Positions 36,735 to 47,219 of a stretch of 64,000 nt of DNA are shown piece after piece. The stretch is from Toxoplasma gondii ME49 (taxonomy: Eukaryota; Apicomplexa; Conoidasida; Eucoccidiorida; Sarcocystidae). The translations under genes and the position numbers were made by a program. Within the stretch, counting starts at the first letter, position 1; every line of letters begins with the position of its first letter. The stretch spans positions 2,339,874 through 2,403,873 of the forward strand of contig NC_031478.1 in the NCBI RefSeq assembly GCF_000006565.2. Reading direction: 5' to 3'. Under the pieces are notes generated by a model. That model had not been told where the DNA came from and searched no databases. It worked only from the letters and a program-made list of their open reading frames with translations.

Positions 36735-38100
36735 ACAGAATCGCTGGTTCATCAGAGGCAGTGCAGACCGCATACACTACCGGAAAGAAATCCGAGCAAG
36801 GACATACAGGCCGGAAGACATACTTTAAGGTCACGTATTCGTACAAGAATATATGCATATCTACATGTACGCATGTGGATATGTAGGAATGGGGTCAGCT
36901 GGGTAGAACTCGAAGAGTGGAAATACAGGGTACAAGTCGCGCTTGGGAACGGGTGTTTTTGTTCCGCTGAGAGTGTGTGTTCATCCGTTGACTGCCTTTG
37001 TTTTTGATAAAGGGATAGTACACTGCGTCAGGATCTGCCTGACACGCGTAGCTAATCGACTCGACTCTGTTTTTCTTTCTATTAGACAGGAGGCGTGTGT
37101 CTGTTGAGGACTTTCGAACAGCGAGCGCTTTCTCGTCCTTGAAACCTGACGTATCTTCAGAGTCAGGCGGTATATTCACCTGAGAAATAATCAACTTGCC
37201 TGCTGATGCCTGGCAGTACATTTAGGCGCCGGCGGCTGGAGTGATTGCCAGTAAACCTTTATGGCCAACAAGCGAACACGAAACCAAAACAGCCGAGTGA
37301 ATGCCCTCAGTATTTGGATCTAAAGGTGCGCAATGTGAAAAAGACACTCGTGTGTCTGGAGAAGGCCACGAAAATCGCCTCGCAAACAGTATCCAACCTT
37401 CTGCTGTTCTTTGTTGGCCGTGGTGCAGTAGTCGTGGGCTAACCTATCCGTCTGACGGTTCAAACGCAGCGACTGTGAAGAGGATAATCCACCGTCGTGA
37501 GGGTTGTCATGGAAATGGTACGCATGGTTACAATCCCGTGGAACAGTTCTTTTGGTTCAAGTTTTCTGTGCGTCGTTCCGACAGATTTTCCCCCCAAAAC
37601 CACAAGTATAATCCCCTTGTGGTAAAGGAAGTACTTGCTTTCCAGTCTACACAACACAATTGCCGGCCTCTAGCATCCTATGACAGTCTGCGACGTTTGT
37701 TAATCCATGCTCAGGGAAGCCCTCGCTAAGCAGCGGCTCGCGTCGAAAACCACGCCGACTTTGATGTACCTGTGTACAGACAACTAGCGGAAAGCGAAAT
37801 TCCAATGCCAGTGGACCCCGGATAGCGCTTTTGCTGTCTCAGAAAGCCTTTTTGATTTGAGAACATACCCCAGAAACTCATTTGTCCCCTTGGTAGTCCA
37901 TATCCAAGGAAGGCAATAATTCGATGAAATGTAGATACAATAATTGTAAATGGCGATTAATCTACAGAAGCGTCGAGGACTCTCCGTTCATACCAGGCGT
38001 AAAAAACGTCCATCCAGTTACTAAACAGGTGTCAGGCCAACAAGAATCTGGTCCATGTATTCCGTACAGACTAACATTAGGAAGGAGACTACCACAGTGA

Positions 38101-38131
38101 ATTTTAGGTTTTCCAAGAAATATATTTGGAA
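38101..38131 (+). repeat. partial copy 3 of the dispersed repeat
   Basis: The stretch attttaggttttccaagaaa and its continuation parallel aattttaggtttcccatgaaatctatttgg of copy 1. It is more diverged than copies 1 and 2. Confidence 0.35.
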
Positions 38132-38376
38132 AAAGAGACTTGCTAGTATTACCGTAATTACATAATATACAGTCCCAGCCGTTCCGGTTAAGCTATAGAA
38201 GAGTCAATAAAAGAGTTAGACAGTCGAAAGGCATAGAAAGCATCAAATTCACTGACTGGTAGTAAAAAATTGACTTGTGTAGCTATTTCGCAGACTGTTT
38301 CAACGATATGAATAAATAGACGTTCTCTGCAAGCACTACGCCATCCAGTGTAACCTCAGTTTGTCCACCATCATGC

Positions 38377-38418
38377 AATATATATGTATATATATATATA
38401 TATATATACATATATATT
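38377..38418. repeat. TA/TATG microsatellite
   Basis: A TA run of about 40 bp interrupted by single G and C positions. Intergenic. Confidence 0.85.
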
Positions 38419-39341
38419 GCGGATGGTTCGCGATCAAAGCCCACATAGGGTTACGTATCATACCTGAACCGTTGAAGACGAGTTACCGAAGTGGTCATGG
38501 CATGACAACGGAGACTTGTCGAATCTCCTCTCGCAGTCGATTTTCTCGTCGATTCATAATCTTTATACAGAACTCGCACACCACGACGCTAGAAACCACG
38601 CGAACGGAAAGGGAACTCGGCTGCTGGTTTTGCAGCGTTCATTTGGCCCCTCCCCGCAGTATGAACTATGCAGCCAGCCTTTTCCCTACGCATCGTCACA
38701 AACGCTTCCCCGACAGCTTCTGTCTTGCAAAAGAATACACTGAAAGCGCTTTGCTGGCTGTAAGAGAGGAAACAAAACCGTGTCTGAATGCCGCCTCAGA
38801 GTCAAGACCGGTTCGTTCGCTGACGTCACCGCGCATGCAGCGCGATTTTTTCGCACACTTTTCAGCCCAGCAGCCCCAGACAGCATTTGCAGCGGCGCGT
38901 ACTTTCGTACATTTTTCGAGCGGCCCTTTGCTCAAGGAATGTTAATGTCCATCGAGTTCTATCATCAATGCTATGACTGTTTGGACATGTTTGCGGTACA
39001 CGAGCAGCTATACGCTGGGAGGCTTTGCAGGCGAGCCGTCAGACCCCACCACGGGGTAAAGAAATCGCCATCGCCATATCGTGTAATTGCGTCTTTCTCC
39101 GAGTTTTCTGACGCCCTGCTTTCTGAGGTATTTGTTCCGGTTTCCGTGGTGTGTAGTTAATCGCTGTGCTCTGTTTCTGTGCTTGACCCATCGGCCGCGC
39201 CAAAATGGCCGGTGCAAGGACCCAGCTCTCGCGTAGAGGTGGGTCTGCGTTCTTTACTGTTTGCCGTCTGTGAGTCCTTGAGAAGAGCAAATCACCTGAT
39301 TTTTCCGCTTGCGTCGTCTCTTCTACTTGCTTCTCGCCACC

Positions 39342-41277
39342 ATGTGGACATCTCTCCTCCGCCTCTCGCAAAGCTACCCGAAAGGGTCGTTTCATGAAGG
39401 TCACATCAACCCTTTCGCCGACGTCCAGTGGTACGACCTAGAGCCGCACACGAGGTGTATGTACACCCCAGAGAAATATACCTGCATCGCACTTCCAAGA
39501 CTTGCCGAAAATGGCGACGATCTGGAGACACGCTTCTTCTTTATTCTGGCGGGAATTGGGGAAGATCTGCGGTGATCTCATCAGCTAACGGGTGTTCTAC
39601 GCATCCCGAACTCTCGAGTCTGTCCGGCAACAGAGACGTGATCCGTGCCTTACACGTGTTCTCAGCTGCTGACGTCGGACCTCGAATGTTGCGGTGTACC
39701 CGACTTCGTTATCTGTGTGTGCTTCGTGAATGGGCATTCGCTTTTGAAATTAGCTGACCTTTCCCGCTGTCATTCCCCCCGCCGTGGAACGATGGCTGTA
39801 TATACCTATAGACGAATCTTGCTTACTGTGAATGGCCGACGTGGCTGCGCTGCTACAAGCCGAGGATGAGAACTCTGAATATTATCTGGCTTGTTATTTC
39901 CTGCTTCTCTATTCAGCCGGTAGCGACAAAATCTACAAATCCACACTCACTTTCGGTAAAAGAGTTCCGACACTGTCGTCGTGAAGTGCCTAGTTTCTGT
40001 CCGTGTTGCCACCGGTGCTTCGAAGGCGCTTGCCTGCGTACGTCTTTCTGTTCCGCACAGCCGTGACCGTCGTTCATGACCAGGCCGAATGGGTGCCTCG
40101 GGTCGAGGGCGGCGGCAAAGTGAACGAACTTTCGTTTCTGGGTCATTGCCCAATGTGTTCGCAGGATAAGTCGGCCCTTTATGAAACGTAATATGCCCAG
40201 AGATCACCACCCTCTTGCGAAGCAACACACGAGCCTGAAGGCTGTGACGATGCTGGATGAAGAGAGTGGCAATCACTGGCATGTCCTCGACGGCAAAGGA
40301 AGAGTGAGGACATCGTTTTCACGCACAGTTGACTCTTGAGCATGTTTGAATGCAACTTCTACTCGCGTTGCTGCATTCTGTGAACTGCAGTCGCTGCAGG
40401 ATGCAAACGTGGAGTTCGATGCAAGGCTTTTTTTCAAGAGTCTTGTTTGCAGGCACTCGCTCTCCCTTCTGTCGTACCAGGAACTCCCGTGGAGCCCCTG
40501 TTCTCAGTGGTGTCCCCAGACAGTCATTCCTCCTCTCCTTGCCCATGAAGGCCGCAAGGAGCCGCGAGAAACTGCTTTCCTTCTTTCCGCTTTCTCCCTT
40601 CGTGGTTGCTGTTGAACGGGTTTAGTTGCCAGAAATGGTGCCTAGTTGCCATTCTGCCGTTTTCCCTCTCAAGGGAGTTCCTGATCTTGGCGGTGTTGAA
40701 ACGATGTCTTCACCAACTAACTCGATTGTTCATGCGTGAGCTTCGTTCCCGGCTTCTCTTCTTGTCGCAGAGCGTCGGAGGCTTGGCGGCGCAAGTCGTT
40801 CGTCTTCTCCAAGGGAAGCATCGTGTCGATTTTACTCCGCGCACTGCCGCGGGAGATAGCGTGATTGTGGTGAATGCGATTCATCTCAAGATGGCTGGAC
40901 ACACGTGGGATACAAAGGTGTACAAGTTTGATCGGAAAAGTAAGGAGGAACAGAGAAAACGATTGTTGCATGTTCACGTCAGGTTTAGGTCCGCAGCCAC
41001 ACGCGTGGAAGAGTTTCTAGTCATCCGTCTACCGAATTGGTTCTATGTTTATACTAAACCAATACTGTTAATTACTACAGCTTCCAAGCAAACATGATTG
41101 CCGGTAGGATATTGAAATCCAACAACAGTCGCCACATACACTCTGAGGCAATGGTGGCTTCTATCTCGCTTCATGTTTTCTGCATTGATCTGTCTCCTTG
41201 TGTCATTCTTTAGACTCTTCCATGTGATGTCGCATCAGATCTTCTGTGTGCACATGCACGTGCATATATCCATTATG

Positions 41278-41322
<45 letters not shown>

Positions 41323-43026
41323 CGAGTTTTGTCCCGTGTACGTTTTTGGACCTGTGAACGTCGTCCGCATTTTTAGTCTGGACGATATGTTGTGCATGTT
41401 GCCGAGAAGGATAGGAAGAAGAGGGATCGGCGGGAGGCATCCTCGACGTTACCACTGAATAGGCAAGTGACGGCTTGGCGTCTACTGTCTATACTTCGCA
41501 TCAACTGTTTGTGTTTTTCTAACTGTCCATCGCAGCTCATCCGGCTGGGCCGAAAATTATCACGGCCAAGACGATCATGGCGCGAAACCCAGCTATGATT
41601 GTAAGCTTCTCTGCCAGCACTGCTGAGAATCATATACGAGACGGAGTTCGCTGTTGCCAGGCAGAGAGAGGCGCGGGAGACCGACGCTGTTTTCATCTGC
41701 TGCCGAGTTTCCGCAGTCAACCGAGCGCCCTAGAGGAAACGTGGGTTTCTTCGCATCCCAGCTACCACGGCTGTGTGCTCCGCAGTATAAGCCGAGTTCG
41801 AGTGGAGCGACTTGGTCGTGAGCGTGCCGTTTCTGGTCTGCGTTGTGATACATTTGTCTTGCCTAGCGAAGAGGCCATTCATTGTACCGCTTTAATATCG
41901 TGGGACAGATGTCGCGGGGGAGGGGGCAGCTGGGACAGAAGGCACACATAAGCAATGCCGCGAGACGAAGAAGAATTCTGCTTTGTCAGGCAAGTTAAGA
42001 CATGCAACTTGTTGATACGGAAATCCTGAAAAATCATTAGGTACAAGCTAGTCGCAAAATGGTTTTTTGCTGGTCTCCTATTTTCTCATCCGCTGTACCT
42101 ATAGCTCAACTTGGCTGTGAAACGCATGCTGCCTCCGAATCGACTCCGTCCCATCATGTACAGGTGAGTTTTGGTGGCTTTCTCGGGCGCTTGTCAGTGT
42201 ACATTTCTCCGGTCTTCTGCTCCAGTTTATGTCCGTGGAGGTGATGCGACTGGTTTTATCGAACTTCGCTTGTCGCTCTTTTTACGAGTTCCCAGCGGCT
42301 TCTCGAATAGCGTCGTGTCGATTTCGTCTGACCCGTGTTTTTTTGCCACTGCTACTGTTTCGGGTGTCTTCCTTTCTTCCACAGGGATGCCTTTCAGTTT
42401 GCCGAGTCTCCTTGTGAGCCCCCTTCTTCCTCTCTGTGTTTCCCCATTTCGCCTTTTCCTGTGTGTACATCTTCTCTGGAGTCATATCAGTGTTCTCGGT
42501 GCTGCAGTCCCTACACAATTTGTTTGTTGCGCTGGCGTAGATCCCCGAGCTGGACTACTGGTTTCGATCTTAATTTTCTTACTGCCGGCGGTTGGGTCTA
42601 CGTTCATTCCCAGCCAACATCGTTAGTGCCTACGGGGCAACCGCTCCACACACGTTTGAGGGAGTAGCAGCAGTAGTGCCCAGCTAAACTTTGACTTTTA
42701 AAATCATTGTGGCATCATGGCAGGGGTGTCGTGCTCTGACGTCGCTCGGGAACAGGTGGTGACTGTCGTCCTTCCTCCTGTAGCCCGTGCTTCCCTCTCA
42801 GGCTCTTCGACGCCTGCCGTCATGTGCGTATTTGTGTCCGTGCTTCTTCAGAAAGTTGTTCGTCTATGCAGGCGCCCTCCACCCCCACTGGCAAGTTCCT
42901 CAGGTCATCGTCCCTGCTAAGACACCGGCAGAAGTTTCCTTTTTGCCTTTCTCCGTCGAACGTGCCGATCCCGTTCAAGCTGCTGCGCGCATTGCAGCTC
43001 TGGGGGATCGCATGAAGATGGAGTAG
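39342..43026 (+). CDS. mitochondrial large-subunit ribosomal protein uL13m
   Basis: Five exons in phase: 39342-39454, 40773-40939, 41536-41600, 42105-42163, 42852-43026 (TAG), coding 192 aa. Family signatures in order: 'FADVQWYDLEP' (the W-x-x-D-A start of uL13), GGLAAQVVRLLQGKH (family GRLAs.IA.LL.GKHK), TPRTAAGDSVIVVNA (family tP..d.GD.VvVvNA), MAGHTWDTKVY, then [39 protein letters not shown] (family AV.GMLPkN.L......LkVY.G..HPH). Together these make the identification firm. The ATG at 39342 follows 'gccacc', a strong context; the first ~25 residues are basic and hydroxylated, as in a mitochondrial targeting sequence. The exon 2 start is chosen at the second AG of 'cagag' because only that keeps phase with the exon 1 donor. 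An extra small exon in intron 1 cannot be excluded. Confidence 0.88.
39454..39467 (+). repeat. 14-bp near-palindrome at the uL13m exon 1 donor
   Basis: ggtgtatgtacacc, the exact reverse complement of the perfect copies at 14720 and 49402. Its first base is the last base of uL13m exon 1 and the next two are the GT splice donor. Confidence 0.7.
41279..41319. repeat. (TA)n microsatellite in uL13m intron 2
   Basis: The longest uninterrupted TA run in the window (about 20 units), inside the second intron of uL13m. Confidence 0.9.
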
Positions 43027-44562
43027 CGCGTGTTTTGACTGGGAAGCAAAAGGGACGCATCGGGAAAAGTGGAACTGTTTTGCATTGAGCAGGACCAGGC
43101 GAAGAAAAGGGCACGCTTGCATAGGTGGACATTTTTACTCAATTCCACAGAACCGCGGAACGGTGCTTTCCCACGAGATGCGTGACGGGGCTTTAGTCGC
43201 CGGTTGTCTTCCTTGATACGTTGTTCCCGCTCACTGAAACGACGACAAGCGGCAGGGCTGGGAGTTGTTGAAACGGTGAATGCCGTTTTTCCAGTCGCAG
43301 GCATTACCATTATTATTAGTACCCACACACACTTGCGTCTGTCTGTTTGTCTCCTACAACCGTCTCTCCCGTGCCATCTTCAGGGAACCTAGTTGTGTTT
43401 CATCATTATGTCCTTTTCAATCGTTCTGCACCGATTTGTTGCTGCGGTTTGCTGGAAAAGGACCCTGGAGATGGTTACAGCCCGAACGATGGTACTGGCA
43501 GTAATAGCATCTGAGTAGTAGACTGGTCTCGTTGTTGATACGAGCGATAACAACAGTCCAAGTATTGCGCCAGGAACATAACCGATGTGGAATAGCCGTA
43601 GCGTCGTAGAATGTTGAAGTCCAGCACATGTAGCTGTCTTAAGAATTCCAGGGGGATGGTGAAAGTCTCTGAAAAACCTGTAGAAGATGGTCGGAAAACG
43701 TGTTTGTGGGGTCATGTAGCTGTCGGCTCGTGTACCTCAAGAATCGTGCAGGAAATATAGTTCTGAAGCGTTCAGATCCACCCTTGATCTCTGAGCTTTC
43801 ACACTGTAGTGTTCGATAACACAGTTCACCTTTCGCCATATCGAAGAAAACATGGATGGTGGTACGCGGCCGATCTTTGATTCCGGAGAGTGCGCTGTTT
43901 TTGGAAAACTCCCGAGCACAAAAAGCTTCACCGAATTTCACCGACGGCCCTCAAGTCGTTTCGCTTTTTCAAACGCCTGCCATCATTGTTTTGGCTACCG
44001 ACGAAACTGCTTTCCTGAACAGAGACATTCTAAACTCCGAAACGACGTTGTTATCTATAGTTATGTCACACTGGACAATGTCGAATGCGGTGTCCGCATA
44101 TACGCGCACCAGGTACGCGCCTAAGATACTATTATATAAAGAGACGGAATCCGTCTGGGGCAGTAAAACAATTTCGTGGCTACAGCTGCAACAGTTTACT
44201 TCCATATCGACCAAAGACGACGCATTGAAAAAGTTGTGCACACCATTCATGCTTCACCACCTGCTGCGGGTGACCGGAGTACCTTTGCATCACTTCCATC
44301 GATCATGTGCCGCCAATGGTTGGCGCTATTGAAAGAATCCGTTGGGTAGCCCCATCGTACCGCTTTTTCGTAAGTTTGGAATGCCGAGTTTGTAGCATTT
44401 TTTCCTGAGCACTTTAGCCCAAAGGTGCCTGATTCCGTTCTGCGAGTGAAGGCTACGACCTCTGGACCGCTGTGAGGCGTAGCCTTTTGACCGAGAGTTT
44501 TCTGTGCTTTCATTTGTGACGCAGGTCTTTGTTTACCGGAGCCACCTCCTATTTGTGTCAGC

Positions 44563-44640
44563 ATGATTTCGAGAACATTCAGCAAATATGTGAGTCTACG
44601 GGCACAACTTGTCTTTTATCGGTGTACTCTAACTGTAACA
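44563..44640 (+). pseudogene. probable NUMT: 5' end of mitochondrial cob
   Basis: From the ATG at 44563 the translation is MISRTFSKYVSLRAQLVFYR followed by C and T. This closely resembles the N-terminus I know for coccidian apocytochrome b (M-V-S-R-T-L-S...S-L-F-R-A-H-L-V-F-Y-R-C). The frame reaches a stop shortly after 44640. A nuclear insertion of mitochondrial DNA is the natural reading, because such NUMTs are abundant in Toxoplasma. The comparison is from memory. Confidence 0.55.
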
Positions 44641-45257
44641 ATGTAGCGTCCGCTCTCTTCTAAGTCAGGCTCAGTGAAATGTTGCTATTTTTGTTATAAG
44701 CGTAGAACCAATCCGGTAGCAAGGTATCAGATAATAGCTAATGTAACGTACATGACGCACGCTGTTTGTGGACGGGCACTACTGACTTAGAGCATTCCCT
44801 GGGTTCCGAGTTCCCATTCCGCTCCGGGTTTGACCAGGGAACAGCGAAAGTGACGAGTGCTCGCCTCTCCGAGCTGTTGACTGGGACTGGAAACAAGAGA
44901 TATTTACATTGTTTATTTCCAATCACAAAAGCTGACGGCTAACTCATTGTCTCACATTACACGACAGTCGACGCACACTCATGAACGGTCTGCCCGAACG
45001 AGGCGCCTGCACCGACGCAGGAGACGAAAAAGCGGAAGATGGCATGAGAAGCACAGCCTTCTCGTGAATGCACGAGGAAAGTTGCTTTTCTCCACGGAAT
45101 CATGGTTGAGTGCGAGGCAAGAAATGCAATGGGGAAAAAAGCCACAGACAAAAAATTTCTTCTGTGAATCAGACTGGCATGTGCGTTTTACACGCGCGTA
45201 CGGACAGCGTTACCCGCTAACCCTGTACACGCCCACAAACACTGCAGGCAAACACTG

Positions 45258-45270
45258 TTTAGGGTTTAGG
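45258..45270. repeat. short interstitial telomere-like sequence
   Basis: tttagggtttagg, nearly two units of TTTAGGG, the Toxoplasma-type telomere repeat, in intergenic DNA. Confidence 0.4.
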
Positions 45271-47219
45271 AAACACACCTGGAAAATTCATCTCCCCCGT
45301 CTTGACTTTTCTCCCACCGGGAGATGCTGTGGTTGTCTCTGGAAAAACCGATGGGTGCTCGGCTCTCCGCCGAGTCACTCCTCGGTCAACGCCGATACTT
45401 TTCAGTGACAAAAATACGACAAACCTCTTCGTGCACGCCTGCGTGCACGAGTCTAAAAATGTACTTTCGCACTTTCACCACCCCGATCACCGCAGATGGT
45501 CTTGTAGCTGTTTTTCGTATGTGTGGCCACACACGGTTGCGCTGTGTCACGTGTTTTCCACCCTACTCAGGCACGGATGGCATGCCGCTCAATGCCTCGG
45601 TTGTGTTGTTACCGAAGCAGAACGTCTGCTGCGCTTCCGTCCTTTCTGCTACACACTTCACTTTCGCCGCACTACCCGTCACGCATGGTGCTTTTTCTTC
45701 CTCATGACAGAAACATAACACAGGTGAGTGTGCGTGCAGGCGACGGAGCCAGGTCATCACGGACACAATCCACCCTACGCACTATAACGCGCTCATCTCC
45801 TCTCGAAGGGAAAAATGAATTATACATGCGGGTAGCCAAGCGCCAACACACACACACACACGTGTAAACATACAACTATGTATAGATACATATATATGGC
45901 GGGCCCAGCCATCTAACTCAGTGCCTCCAGAAAGAGCAGAACAGTTGGAATACACGCGTTCCCCCGCCCCGTTCATGTCCACTTGTTCCTGTTCCAAAAC
46001 TCGCGACAGTTCAGTCCCTGCGTTCGCTTGTCCGAAGCGAAACACCTGGTCCTTCGCGATCGCCGTTAGGATGGGTTTTCGCCTTGTCGCCAAAAAAGTA
46101 TAGAAGGCGTCCTCAGCTCCCCGGCGTCAGAACAAAACCGATAACTTCTCCGATTGGGGGTCTTCTTCGTCAGTCTCAAAGACGAGATGGAGTTACGGCC
46201 TTTTCAGTGCGTGAACGCAACAAGAATCGGTTTCGCCACCCAGTCTTTCTCGCCTCCCTCGAAGCCGAGTGATTCTCGGAAAGGGGTGGGAATTTCGCAC
46301 AACATACTTGCACGTTGAAATGCTCAACGGACACGAGTTTCACTGTCACCCATATCCGTTTCAGTCTCATAGGAAGCAGCTCGTCGCATCTATCTACTTA
46401 CCCACAGAAGCGAGTAAAAGTACAGAAGCAGAGAGGTGAACTACTTCTCAGGAGCTCGTACACCACCCAGCAGGGTAAGACACGCGGCAAGTCTCTCGCC
46501 GCCGTCCTTTCGCTGCTACCTATTCTTTGTCGAGCACTTCTCCAGTCGGCACTCACAGAAAAAAAGGCTACCCAGCAAACCAGAAAGCAGAGAAATCTAT
46601 ACATGCGTATACGGATGGACCGCGTCACGGAAAAAAGATGCGTTGAAACCAGACAGCATCTCTCTCCCACGCACATGTGCCGGGATGGACCGCTGCAGAC
46701 AAGAGACCCTTATTTTCCGATAAAAAACCCAAAGCTCTAGGAACTCTTAACGCCCGGAAGCGCAGTGTCTCGGCACCCCCTCCCCCCCACGCAGACCTAA
46801 ATGAACCGCGAACGCGGGTCCACACCCGAGACCCCAAAATTCGGGTATCTTCCGCAAGACCGGTTCCGGCCGTTTTCGCTGTTTTTTTCTTTTCCCTTTC
46901 TTTCGTTCTCTCGCTCCGGCACACACCGACGCTGAGAGACGCATCATCTCTCACTCTCTGGAAACGAACGGCCTGTCTCTTGCGCCTTCTCGCGGTTCCC
47001 CCTATCTCAAGCATCTTGCGTGGCGTTCGCCGCCGCCTCCCAGACACTTCGTCCATTAAACGATCGGCCTCCCTCCTTGAACCCGTCAAACAGCTCGGAA
47101 CAGCACTGCCCTGCAACGAGTCCGTGTGGGTAAACTCCACTGTGTCCACGCAAAAACGTGTTCTGGAGTCCCCCACTCCGAGTTACATCGCAGTTGTTTT
47201 CAAGTTGCACTTGCCGCCT

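Larger units (their letters stand above)
36735..39341. other. intergenic between uL14m and uL13m
   Basis: No supported coding sequence. It holds a partial copy of the dispersed repeat (38101-38131) and a long TA-rich microsatellite (38377-38418). DNA from about 37.75 to 38.4 kb is clearly AT-rich. Confidence 0.4.
43027..47219. other. gene-poor region with cob-like fragment
   Basis: No gene could be supported. The minus strand at about 43740-44250 has two adjacent stretches that read like protein (for example 'LGAYLVRVYADTAFDIVQCDI'). They are interrupted and unrecognised, possibly an old retroelement or gene relic. A cob-like fragment lies at 44563-44640 and a telomere-like stub at 45258-45270. 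The last ~500 bp probably carry the 3' UTR of the following minus-strand gene. Confidence 0.4.
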
